Of a stretch of DNA of 64,000 nt, positions 28,672-37,900 are shown one piece after another. The notes below the pieces were generated by a model. That model was not told where the DNA came from. It searched no databases and saw only the letters and a program-made list of their open reading frames with translations. Position numbers and translations under genes: made by a program. The stretch comes from Leptospiraceae bacterium (GTDB lineage: Bacteria > Spirochaetota > Leptospiria > Leptospirales > Leptospiraceae). How positions within the stretch are numbered: the first letter of the stretch is position 1; each line of letters starts with the position of its first letter. Location of the stretch: assembly GCA_016708435.1 (NCBI GenBank), contig JADJFV010000005.1, positions 248,001 through 312,000 on the forward strand, given 5' to 3'.

Positions 28672-28736
28672 GTCAAGCGAAAAAAGACAATGCATTACAA
28701 CACAACATAGGAGAAACAAAATGAGAGAATATTTAA
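28672..28736 (+). repeat. 65-bp direct repeat, copy 2
   Basis: Identical to 26,848-26,912 except at one base. It precedes the degraded third tail-fibre-like N-terminus and so marks the start of a third unit. Confidence 0.85.
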
Positions 28737-28945
28737 AAACAAATCAATCGAACGCATTGAAGTCGATGTTGAAAGCGAAGTTATGTAACTTCGCTTTCAA
28801 CTTGACACAAAAGATGAAAAGCGGAATGATCTTCGCTATCAGCATCTACGGCAGAGTGTCATTAGCCGTTACAATATCCGCCACGAGTAAGGAAGAAACA
28901 ACAGGCGAAAGAGCCTACTATATCGCAATACTCAAAATAGAATAA
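28721..28945 (+). pseudogene. Degraded third tail-fibre-like gene remnant
   Basis: Starting in the second 65-bp repeat, the ATG and first codons (MREYL) match copy 2. Further on, ISIYGRVSLAVTISATSKEETTGE is a degenerate version of IFGTTILAVAISGTIKTWTTGE. The copy then ends at the SpoIIE gene on the other strand. A 34-bp hairpin is inserted at 28,768. The fibre body and C-terminus are absent, so this is a remnant, although 74 codons remain open. Confidence 0.7.
28768..28801. repeat. 34-bp hairpin with 16-bp perfect arms
   Basis: GTTGAAAGCGAAGTTA and its exact complement are separated by only two bases. It lies inside the tail-fibre remnant at a place where copy 2 has no counterpart, which indicates an inserted palindromic element. 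Confidence 0.85.
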
Positions 28946-30204
28946 TCATCCATGATTTTATAATGCTTTCTAAAATCTTCCCATTCTTCTAAAATTAAAT
29001 CGTTTAGCTCGGCAGGGTTCTTGCCATCAAATTCTTTTAATACTTTTTTTATATGCGTTGTTCCGAACTCTTCTTTATAAATATTCTTTTGTTCGACGAT
29101 TCCATCTGTGCAAACGAAAATAAAATCTCCGGGTTTGACTTTGAATTTTTTAGACTGTAATTGCAAGTCTTCATTGATAGCAAAGAAAGGCATCTTATCA
29201 ATTTTGTCAGCCTGTGAGTCTTCCATGTATTCGGATAATCTAGCTACTTTATTTTTTCTTTTTAACCATATAAATCCGTGTCCATAATCAAATACTTCAA
29301 TCGTTTGATTTAACTTATCATAAAGAACAAATACGCCTGTCGCATACATTTCATCCGGAGTAAGATTATAACTTAGTCGATTCAAATGCGAAAGCCTTTC
29401 GGATAATTTAAAATGCGTTAGGTCTTCTTGTTTTTCCATTTCAACCCAGGTCTTAAGCATAGTTCCAATCACCATGACTACATTAGAGGCTTTTAGCCCT
29501 TTGCCGCAGACATCTAAATGAACAAAAAGAGAAAGGTTAGGGCTCAAAGAAAAAGTTCCTACATAATCTCCTCCCGGTCCATGCAAACAATTTACTTTGT
29601 AGTCAACTGACATATTTGATTCCTGTTTAAAATTTTTATTTGTCTCAAGCATCATTTTTAATTGAGAGACTTCACAAAACGACATGTCTTTTTCTAAAAA
29701 ACTATTCAATCCATCTAGAATTTTTTGAATCGAGCAGATTCCATAAAAATATCCATCAACTGTAATGATAAATGGATCGAATCGAATATCTTCCTCTCTT
29801 TGCATTAGTAAGTAGGAAGTCTCCGAAAGGTTTGTATAAGCATCAATACACAAAACTCTTTTGTCGTAAACACTTTGCACTGTTACTTCTGGACGCAGCA
29901 GTAGTTCTTTAGAGAAAGGACCTTTGCTCAATGCCGCTAGTATTTTTTGGCGCATCGTATAGCCTATGATCTCATTTGAGTCTGTATCAAAAACAGGAAG
30001 AAAATCTAGCTCGTCGTTTGCCATATACTCTTCGTGCAGTGTTTGAAAGCGAAGGTATTGGTTTATTAAAAAGAATTTATTTTCTTTCTCTAATGCTGGT
30101 AAGGTTACTGCTAGTTTGCCGCATTCATAGGCTGAGAAAATGGGTCTCTTGTCCCCTTTAAAATCTGCGAATATATTCGGTTGTCTTTGAAGTTCTAGTT
30201 CCAT
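28918..30204 (-). CDS. SpoIIE-type serine phosphatase with CBS-like sensor
   Basis: The 428-residue cytoplasmic protein has an N-terminal part (residues 60-165) resembling a pair of CBS domains (FLPVFDTDSNEIIGYTMRQKIL, FIITVDGYFYGICSIQKIL). A PP2C/SpoIIE domain follows from about residue 200, with metal-binding motifs GGDYVGTF, LDVCGKGLKAS, CTDGIVEQ and MDDYSIL. The CBS-like pair would sense an adenosyl ligand. No cognate anti-sigma or anti-anti-sigma gene is adjacent, so its substrate is unknown. Its 3' end overlaps the tail-fibre remnant on the opposite strand. Confidence 0.8.
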   Translation of the reverse strand: MELELQRQPNIFADFKGDKRPIFSAYECGKLAVTLPALEKENKFFLINQYLRFQTLHEEYMANDELDFLPVFDTDSNEIIGYTMRQKILAALSKGPFSKELLLRPEVTVQSVYDKRVLCIDAYTNLSETSYLLMQREEDIRFDPFIITVDGYFYGICSIQKILDGLNSFLEKDMSFCEVSQLKMMLETNKNFKQESNMSVDYKVNCLHGPGGDYVGTFSLSPNLSLFVHLDVCGKGLKASNVVMVIGTMLKTWVEMEKQEDLTHFKLSERLSHLNRLSYNLTPDEMYATGVFVLYDKLNQTIEVFDYGHGFIWLKRKNKVARLSEYMEDSQADKIDKMPFFAINEDLQLQSKKFKVKPGDFIFVCTDGIVEQKNIYKEEFGTTHIKKVLKEFDGKNPAELNDLILEEWEDFRKHYKIMDDYSILSIAI

Positions 30205-30267
30205 GGAATAGACTTTAGAGTTTTATTCTTCCAAAGAATTTACGTGAGTGTTACGATTTAATTTTAT

Positions 30268-30342
30268 TTGTCATCCCCGATTTCTTTTGTCGGGGATCTC
30301 AAGTAGTAGAGATTCCCGACTGAAAATTTCGGGAATGACAAC
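30268..30342. repeat. Cruciform-like double hairpin
   Basis: An outer inverted repeat (TTGTCATCCCCGA / TCGGGAATGACAA, one mismatch) encloses two inner hairpins: ATCCCCGA/TCGGGGAT and ATTCCCGA/TCGGGAAT. It lies between the Fic-like gene and the SpoIIE gene. It may terminate the pst-fic transcript and may also be a mobile palindromic element. Confidence 0.7.
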
Positions 30343-30353
30343 TTGATTTGAGT

Positions 30354-31025
30354 TTAGATAGATTTGTGTCCGTCTACTTCGGTTAGGAATTTCTTTTTAA
30401 TATTATCTTCTAGAAAAATGCGAAAGCTTTTTTGGTATTTGGGAAGTTTGAACTTATCACTGATTACTCTTTTGTCACTGAACTTAATTTGCGAAGAGGG
30501 ATTAAAATAGGCTTTGGCGTTTTCAGTCGTGAGAACAAAAGGAGGCATTCCTCCACGTAACAAAATCCAACTCGCGATGATGGAGCCAGTTCTATGATTT
30601 CCTTCAATGAAAAGCTGGGGCTGACTGAGAACACCTACAAAGATTTCAGCCGCTACTTTACTGACTCTATCGTGTTCGTAATGCTTTTTATACCATCGCT
30701 TGATGGGAGGAAGTCCTTCAAAGAATCTCTGTCTTGTTGCATCTAGATGATCCATATATTCCATTCGTAAATGTTCGTTGTGACCACATAATACAATATG
30801 ATTTAGCTCTAACATTTCTAAAACATGCTTCTCGGAAAAAATATCTACCTTATTAATCAATAATTCGTTTAAGCGTTTATAGGCTAACACCATGTTATAC
30901 GCTACAAAGTCATTGAACTCATCTCTCGGAACTTGAATATCTTTATTGATCTCAGGAAATCTTTGTTTTACTTCTTCAAAGTTCTTTTCAATTTTTTGTA
31001 TATCACAGACGCTTATCTTGGACAA
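30354..31025 (-). CDS. Fic-like protein with altered catalytic motif
   Basis: The 223-residue protein carries a Fic-type loop at residues 137-148, QLFIEGNHRTGS. Fic AMP-transferases normally have HxFx(D/E)GNxRxxR. Here the catalytic His is Gln137 and the last Arg is Ser, while FxEGNxR is kept. ATP or anion binding may survive without standard AMP transfer. The gene starts 12 bp after pstB ends and is the last gene of the phosphate transporter operon, in the place where phoU is often found. A link to phosphate control is inference. It could also be a pseudoenzyme or a family with a different chemistry. Confidence 0.65.
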   Translation of the reverse strand: MSKISVCDIQKIEKNFEEVKQRFPEINKDIQVPRDEFNDFVAYNMVLAYKRLNELLINKVDIFSEKHVLEMLELNHIVLCGHNEHLRMEYMDHLDATRQRFFEGLPPIKRWYKKHYEHDRVSKVAAEIFVGVLSQPQLFIEGNHRTGSIIASWILLRGGMPPFVLTTENAKAYFNPSSQIKFSDKRVISDKFKLPKYQKSFRIFLEDNIKKKFLTEVDGHKSI

Positions 31026-31037
31026 GGTAAATCCTAA

Positions 31038-31838
31038 TTAGCCGAAGCGACCGTTGAGGTAATCTTTTGTTAGCTTCTCTTTTGGATTATTGAACATTTC
31101 TTCTGTAGTTCCTTTCTCTACTAATTTCCCATGATAGAAAAGACAGGTAGTGTCTCCGATACGTGCGGCTTGTTGTAAATTATGCGTTACTATAATCACA
31201 GAATAATCTTTTCGTAACTCAACAATTAATTCTTCAATCTTAGAAGTAGAAATTGGATCTAGAGAAGCGGTTGGCTCATCCATTAGTAAAATTTCTGGCT
31301 GCATCGCAATGGCGCGAGCTACACAAAGTCTTTGTTGTTGTCCGCCTGATAAAGAGTATGCATTTTGTTTTAGTTTGTCTTTTACTTCATCCCATAGATA
31401 GGATTTTTGTAAGGCTGTTTCTACTAGCTCGTTTAAATTTCCTGTGTATCCATTTAATCTTGGACCGAGTGCTATGTTTTCGTAAATTGATTTTGGAAAA
31501 GGATTTGGACTTTGGAAAACCATTCCCACACGTAGACGAATTTCTACAGGATCAATTCCGGGAGCATAAATATCTTCACCTTTTAAAAGTATCTTTCCTG
31601 TTACGCGGCTACCTTCAATAAAATCATTCATTCGATTGAGTGATCTTAGGAAAGTGCTTTTGCCACAACCAGAAGGTCCAATGAGTGCCGTGATTTTGGA
31701 TTCCTCAATGTCTAAATTCAAATCAGTTATCGCAGGATAATCACCGTAGAAAATATCTACATTTTCACAGTGAATTGTTACAGGAGTTTTTTCATCCGTA
31801 GATTTTTCTCCAATTGTTACACCAAATTTTGCAGTCAT
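31038..31838 (-). CDS. pstB: Phosphate ABC transporter ATP-binding protein PstB
   Basis: The 266-residue ATPase powers high-affinity phosphate uptake. It has Walker A GPSGCGKST, the signature LSGGQQQRLC, Walker B ILLMDEPTASLD and the switch His in VTHNLQQAARIGD. Length and the NPFPKSIYENIALGPR segment are typical of PstB. It follows pstA by 14 bp and precedes the Fic-like gene. Confidence 0.95.
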   Translation of the reverse strand: MTAKFGVTIGEKSTDEKTPVTIHCENVDIFYGDYPAITDLNLDIEESKITALIGPSGCGKSTFLRSLNRMNDFIEGSRVTGKILLKGEDIYAPGIDPVEIRLRVGMVFQSPNPFPKSIYENIALGPRLNGYTGNLNELVETALQKSYLWDEVKDKLKQNAYSLSGGQQQRLCVARAIAMQPEILLMDEPTASLDPISTSKIEELIVELRKDYSVIIVTHNLQQAARIGDTTCLFYHGKLVEKGTTEEMFNNPKEKLTKDYLNGRFG

Positions 31839-31852
31839 GAAAATCTCCTAAA

Positions 31853-32734
31853 TCATCTGTTGATACCGCGTATCTTGTTTTGAAAATATATTCTAAGTCC
31901 AATTGCAATTACATTGAGGACAAATAGCATCGCAAGTAAAACTATAATGCTAGATGCCGCCAATGCGTGAAATTCTTTTTGTGGAAAGCTAGACCAATTG
32001 TAAATCTGAATGGATAATACACTGAAGCTATCGAGTAGTCCCGAAGGAAGAAAGGCAACATAGGTTAATGCTCCCACCATTACAAGAGGAGCAGATTCTC
32101 CAATCGCTCTTGACAATGCGAGTATTACGCCCGTTGACATTCCGGTTGCAACCATTGGTAGAACTTGGTGTTGAATCACTTGCCATCTTGTTAAACCAAG
32201 ACCATATCCTGCCAATCGAAAAGATTGAGGTACGGCGCGTAACGCTTCTTGCGATGCAATTGTTATGATGGGAAGAATTAATAAAGCCATCGTAAGAGAA
32301 GCAGCAATTAAGCTTCTTCCTAAATCCATAAATCTTACAAACAGAGTAAGACCAAGAATTCCATAAATGATAGAAGGCACACCCGCAAGATTTTGAATGT
32401 TTAATTTTACAAATCGAATGAAGCGAGTTTCTTTTGCATATTCTTCTAAATAAATCGCCGCCCCAATTCCTAATGGAACAGAAATTAATGCAGTGAGAAG
32501 CATCATATAAAAAGTTCCGACGATGGCAGCTAGAATTCCTGCTTTGTCATGAAAGCGAGAAGGGTAGCTAGTTAAAAAATTCCAATTGAGAGTAGAATAC
32601 CCTTGAATTAAAATATCACCTAATAGAATGACTAAAAATAGAATGACTGAGAAGTTAGCCGCAAGACAGAAGGTTTGAAACAATACTCCGAAAATAGCGT
32701 ATTTGGCTTTCGTTTTGTTGAATTCGTTTTTCAT
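31853..32734 (-). CDS. pstA: Phosphate ABC transporter permease PstA
   Basis: The 293-residue inner-membrane permease has six predicted helices and the cytoplasmic EAA-type loop (EALRAVPQSFRLAGYGLGLTRWQV) that contacts PstB. Its start overlaps the pstC stop by 4 bp (ATGA), indicating translational coupling. The length is normal for the family. Confidence 0.93.
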   Translation of the reverse strand: MKNEFNKTKAKYAIFGVLFQTFCLAANFSVILFLVILLGDILIQGYSTLNWNFLTSYPSRFHDKAGILAAIVGTFYMMLLTALISVPLGIGAAIYLEEYAKETRFIRFVKLNIQNLAGVPSIIYGILGLTLFVRFMDLGRSLIAASLTMALLILPIITIASQEALRAVPQSFRLAGYGLGLTRWQVIQHQVLPMVATGMSTGVILALSRAIGESAPLVMVGALTYVAFLPSGLLDSFSVLSIQIYNWSSFPQKEFHALAASSIIVLLAMLFVLNVIAIGLRIYFQNKIRGINR

Positions 32735-33705
32735 TTGTAGATTTCCCTGTATCGTTTTATAATCGTAGTTGCGATCATATTGAATACGAAAGTGATTAAA
32801 AATAACATCAATCCAACAGCGTAAATGGTATAGTATTCCATTGATCCCGCAGGAGTGTCGCCGAGACTAATCTGAACGATAAATGCTGTCATTGTTTGAA
32901 TCCCGATAAAATAATTCCATTCCATATTAGGGGAAGCTCCGGCGGCTAACGTTACTGCCATCGTCTCTCCCACCGCGCGAGCAAATGCTAAGATAAAAGA
33001 AGCAATGATTCCGGAAATGGCAGAGGGAACAATGACTTTGGTTACTACATTGAACTTGTTCATTCCAACGGCGTAGGCTGCATTTCGAATGGAAAGAGGA
33101 ACTGCTCGAATTGCTTCTGCTGAAATCGAAGACACGAGCGGTATACAGGAAATACCCACTACAATGGAAGCAGAGGTAGCATTGAATAATTCTACTTTGT
33201 TAAATATTTTTTGTAAGAAGGGAGTGATTGCGAATAATGCAAAGTATCCGAATACTACAGTTGGTATACCGGAAAGAATTTCAATGATTGGAGTCATGAA
33301 ACGATCCATCTGCTTACTTGCATATTGAGTTAAATAAACTGCTGTTCCAAATCCTAGTGGTAAGGAAATAACAGAGGCACCAATCGCTATCATGAGAGTG
33401 CCAGAGACTAACGGTAATATGCCGAGCTTTTTAGATTCACCAAAAGGCTCCCATTTAGTTCCCGTCAGAAAATCAAAAATGCTATATTGCCTAAAAAGCT
33501 CTATAGCATCCCAAAATAAAATCGTTATAATGAAAAGAGTTACACCAATCGTAATCCAGGAAAAGGATCTCAATGTGTAACGAATTGCTCTTTCTTTAAA
33601 GCTGTAAGAAGGTCTTTGACCAAATCGGGAAAATACCTTAGATCGATCACCGCAGGAAACTGCCTGTGTTAATAAGTTGCCTGAGCTTTCCTTGTTTTCT
33701 GCCAT
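32731..33705 (-). CDS. pstC: Phosphate ABC transporter permease PstC
   Basis: The 324-residue permease has a polar N-terminal tail of about 40 residues and then six helices. Its EAA loop (EAIRAVPLSIRNAAYAVGMNKF) parallels that of PstA. TWEPFGESKKLGILPLVSGTL-type sequence after helix 1 is typical of PstC. A hairpin separates it from pstS, so its expression may be lower than that of the binding protein. Confidence 0.93.
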   Translation of the reverse strand: MAENKESSGNLLTQAVSCGDRSKVFSRFGQRPSYSFKERAIRYTLRSFSWITIGVTLFIITILFWDAIELFRQYSIFDFLTGTKWEPFGESKKLGILPLVSGTLMIAIGASVISLPLGFGTAVYLTQYASKQMDRFMTPIIEILSGIPTVVFGYFALFAITPFLQKIFNKVELFNATSASIVVGISCIPLVSSISAEAIRAVPLSIRNAAYAVGMNKFNVVTKVIVPSAISGIIASFILAFARAVGETMAVTLAAGASPNMEWNYFIGIQTMTAFIVQISLGDTPAGSMEYYTIYAVGLMLFLITFVFNMIATTIIKRYREIYK

Positions 33706-33723
33706 AATGATTTCCTTATAAAA

Positions 33724-33741
33724 GGGGAGCTTTCACTCCCC
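33724..33741 (-). terminator. Intercistronic hairpin between pstS and pstC
   Basis: On the minus strand GGGGAG and CTCCCC form a 6-bp stem with a 6-base loop, followed by TTTTAT. It lies 8 bp after the pstS stop. It fits a partial terminator that lets the binding protein be made in excess of the membrane components. Confidence 0.6.
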
Positions 33742-33748
33742 ACTGCAA

Positions 33749-34717
33749 TTAATAAAGTTCTGCTAGAGGTTTGTGTTTGTCTTCTTTGGATTTTACAATC
33801 GTGCCCTTTACTTTGTCAGAATATCTTTTCTTTACTTTGTCGTAAATAGAATCTGGTAAAGGAATGTATCCAGTTTCTTTTGTGAACTTGGCTGCATTGT
33901 CTAGATAAAATTTGATAAATTTATCCACACTTTCTGCTGTAGTAGAAGCTACTTTTACATAGATAAAAATTGGTCGAGATAAAGGAGCATAGGTATTGCT
34001 TTTGATGTTCTCGAAAGTAGGCTCAATTGCTTCTTTGGTTTTTGGGTTTACTACTTTTGCTAGAGAAAGTTTATCTTTGTTATTTTCGTAATAAGCAACT
34101 CCGAAGAACCCGATTCCACCTTTCGTTCCAGCAACACCGGTAACGATTGTGTTGTCATCTTCGCTAAAGCTTACACCTTGTTGACGGAAGTTGTCTTTTT
34201 TCTTAACAATCTCTTCAGCAAAATAATCGAAAGTTCCAGAGTCTTGTCCTGGAGCAAATGCTTTAATTTCTATATCAGGCCATTTTGGATTTAGTTCTTT
34301 CCAAGTCTTTGCATAACCATCTTTTTGATAAATTTTCTTTAAATCTTCAATGGTTAATTCTTTTGCCCAATCGTTTTCTTTGTTTAATACAATGGATAGT
34401 CCATCATAACCAATTGGTAGCTCAATAAATTCGATGTTCTTTCCTGCGCAAGATGTGATTTCTTCTTCTTTGATATATCTAGAAGCGTCTGAGATATCGG
34501 TTTCGTTATTGCAAAACTTTTTAAATCCCCCGCCAGTTCCAGAAATACCAACGGTAACTTGAATACCGCTTCCTTGCTTACCAAACTCTTCTGCAGCAGC
34601 CGAAGTAATTGGGTAGACTGTGCTAGAACCATCTGCTTGTACTTTATTGCTTTTCTTTCCACAATTTCCAAAAGTTAAAGCAATGGAAATTAGAATTAAA
34701 ATTGTAAGTTTATTCAT
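33749..34717 (-). CDS. pstS: Phosphate-binding lipoprotein PstS
   Basis: The 322-residue periplasmic binding protein has a lipoprotein signal with lipobox TFGNC (Cys19). Phosphate-contact motifs are visible: DGSSTVYPIT near residue 30, SGTGGGFKKFC near 59, and PGQDSGTFDYF near 155. It belongs to the larger PstS/SphX class. It is the first gene of pstS-pstC-pstA-pstB-fic. No PHO-box-like repeat was recognised in the 264-bp divergent region upstream. An 11-base run of T/A-rich sequence near the start could contain the promoter. Confidence 0.92.
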   Translation of the reverse strand: MNKLTILILISIALTFGNCGKKSNKVQADGSSTVYPITSAAAEEFGKQGSGIQVTVGISGTGGGFKKFCNNETDISDASRYIKEEEITSCAGKNIEFIELPIGYDGLSIVLNKENDWAKELTIEDLKKIYQKDGYAKTWKELNPKWPDIEIKAFAPGQDSGTFDYFAEEIVKKKDNFRQQGVSFSEDDNTIVTGVAGTKGGIGFFGVAYYENNKDKLSLAKVVNPKTKEAIEPTFENIKSNTYAPLSRPIFIYVKVASTTAESVDKFIKFYLDNAAKFTKETGYIPLPDSIYDKVKKRYSDKVKGTIVKSKEDKHKPLAELY

Positions 34718-34981
34718 AAACGACCTTTTTTGTTAAGATTTTTTATACGGGCAAAAAATTAAGCAAGGACTTGTATTATTAAGCCACTTGGATAATTTTA
34801 AATTTCAATAGAATCCATTTAACTCGCTAATTATTACACCCTTATAACAGCAAAATTACTTCTATAAAACTTATCAAGAATAAGTTCCTGTTTATCTCGA
34901 AAAGTTAGCTTTGATTTTTTTATATTTCTGAATTATTTGCTTGCTTTCTAGTCTGTTTCATGTATTTTGAGCGCCTGATTT

Positions 34982-37900
34982 ATGGGCATCTACGACTTCC
35001 TCAATAAAATATATTTTAATTTCTCCACCGTCGGCTCTCTCATACCCGCGCTTTTTTTCTTACTGACGGCAGGATTTCTACTCAGAATAAAAAATAAGTC
35101 GAAGGCGACTTTTCACCTAGGAATTGTGTATTTGCTTTTTGGACTTGTTCCCCTGGACTATTTTATCAATTTTTCCCTGTATGATCCTGTTTCTGTGTAT
35201 ACTCGCTGGATAAGTGCTGTCATTTCCTTACCTGCGTCGGTACACTTGATTCTGTTTTTCTTGTATTTCCCTGAAATTAAAAAACCGAAAGCAGCAAAGC
35301 CAATTTTATATGCTGGTTGGGTAATCACTCTTTGCGTTTGGGGTTACTATGTATTTGCCACAATACAGGCACCAAAGGTTTATAACTTTTCAGGACACTA
35401 TTGGGATTTTGATGCCGACCCGGTGCAAGAGTTTTTAGGGATACTCGTGTTTGTTTCGGTGTTAGGCTTTATCGTAACTGCACTCTGGAGAATTTACAAT
35501 GCTCATGGCAAGGATGTATGGGTATTATCCGCGCTCTTATTGTCCGCAATGGTAGTCACTGTAATTCCTTCTGTTGCTAATATCCTGAGTCGTAGAGGGA
35601 TGATTGAAAGAGGGACTTTCTTTGGATACTTCGCCCTTCTTGTAATGCTTGGAACTTTTTCTTTGATTGTAGTTTATATCAATAACAAAAAAGACAAATC
35701 TTCTTTCATGACCAAGATAATAGGTATTAGCCTCGTTACTTTCTTTATGGTGTTGCAGGCGGTTGGTTATTTTTCTATACGGGACAGAGAATCTACATTT
35801 GATGAACTGAAAGCAAAAGATGTTAGTTTGATATTGCATCAAATCTCAAATCCAGAAGACTTACGATATGTGAAATACTATAGCATCGAGAAGGATTATT
35901 TTCTTTCGAATGCAATTACAACAGAGACTAATTTCGATTTAACCGAAATGAAAATCGAGATGATTAATTCTTTTTACTATGATTCAATTTCTAAGCTTGA
36001 AAGTTCTGATAAAACAAAAGAATCCGATGAAAAGGTAATTTCCATTTTAGACAATATGCCTACTTACCTCGAAGCATATAAAATTTCTATCCTAGATGCA
36101 CAAAGGATTTCAAAAGAGCAAAACACCGAATTTAAAATGGGTAAGTATAGTGTTGACCTGGAAAAAAAACTTTGTGTGAAGAGAAAAGAAATTACAAACC
36201 TTCCCGAAAATAACTTTAAGACTTTACTGAATACCTATTTAGAAACAAAGAATGAAATTTACTTTCAACCATTCAAGAAAAGTATGCTCTCTTATTTGCA
36301 AAGGAGTAAATCGGAAGGGAAAGAGCTTAAAAATGAAGTGTTGTGGTTTATTTCCGTTATGCGTCCCTCTCTTTCTCGATTTTATAGAACAGACTTAAAA
36401 ACGGGTGAGCATTTTGTTTCTTATTTTTATTCTGATCTAAAGTATCAGAGAATGTATGAAGTAGGATTTAAATATCTTTCTTTTAGAAATTATATTCATA
36501 CAACATCTCTGCGTTATACGCTTGTTATCCTTACGGTAGTTTGTCTTGTAATCTTTGGATTTAGACTTTTTCTTTACGGTGCTTTGATTCAGCCACTCGA
36601 TTCTCTGATGGCGGGTGTCACAAAGGTTAATAAAGGAGACTATCATGTTCGAATTCCGATTTCCGTTTCTGATGAGCTTGGATTCTTGGGCAAATCTTTT
36701 AATCGAATGGTGCGATCGATTCGTGGTGCAAAATCAAGGCTTTTGCGTCATGCAGGCGAGCTAGAAGCAAAAGTAAAAGATAGAACTTCTGAGCTTGTGA
36801 CAACGATAGGAGAAATCCAAGAACTAAAAACACACCAGGATGGAGATTATTTTTTAACTTCTCTTCTGATTAAACCTTTGAGCAAAAATAATAATAAGAG
36901 CGAGCGAGTTCATGTAGAGTTCATGATTTCGCAAAAGAAAAAATTTCAGTTTAGATCTTATAAGGAAGAAATTGGTGGAGACATCTGTGTATCCTACAAC
37001 ATAACACTGCGTAACCGCCCGATGAGTGTTTTCTTAAATGCAGATGCAATGGGAAAATCTATGCAGGGAGCAGGCGGGGCACTTGTAATTGGGGCAGTGT
37101 TTCAATCTATCATTCAAAGAACAAAATACAGCAACGAAATGCAAGCGGAGTATCCGGAGAAATGGTTGAAGAATACATTTGTAGAATTACACAAAGTATT
37201 CGAAAGCTTTAAAGGCTCTATGCTTGTTTCTATTCTAATGGGTCTTGTAGAAGATGATACTGGCTTTATGTATTACGTGAATGCCGAGCATCCTTATACA
37301 ATTCTTTACAGAGACGGAAAAGCTGACTTTATCGAGAAGAGTAGTCTACTTCGTAAACTTGGAACGATTGATATGCAAAGCTCTGTATTTGTGCAAACCT
37401 TTCAGATGCAGCCAGGCGATATTATCCTCTCAGGCTCCGATGGAAAAGATGATGTATTTCTAGGAACCAATCCAGAGGGAGGAAGAATTATTAATGATGA
37501 GGAAACCTGGATATTAAAAAAGGTAGAAGAAGGGAAGGGGGATCTGAAAAAAATCTACACTAGCATTTCACAGAGCGGAGAGTTAACGGATGATTTGTCG
37601 CTACTTCGTGTAGAGTATGATTCCCATGTGATGGACTTTGTAATTGATTTGGATATGGAAGAAGTTGATGCAATGCTCCTTGAAGCCAAGGAATTTCAAA
37701 ACAGAAAAGGACATCCAAAAGCAATTGAGATATTAGAAAACGCATACAAAAAAAGTCGCAATCATATTCAGCTAAATAAAACCCTAATCAATCTTCATCT
37801 ACATGCGGGAAATTTCAGACGAGCAGCAAAACTAGCGGAAAGTTTTTCAGAGAACTATCCAAATGAATTCGATTACATATACATTGCCTCTTTTGCTTAC

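Noticed and set aside
34718..34981. A PHO box upstream of pstS
   Set aside because: No pair of 7-base direct repeats with correct spacing could be recognised in this AT-rich divergent region.
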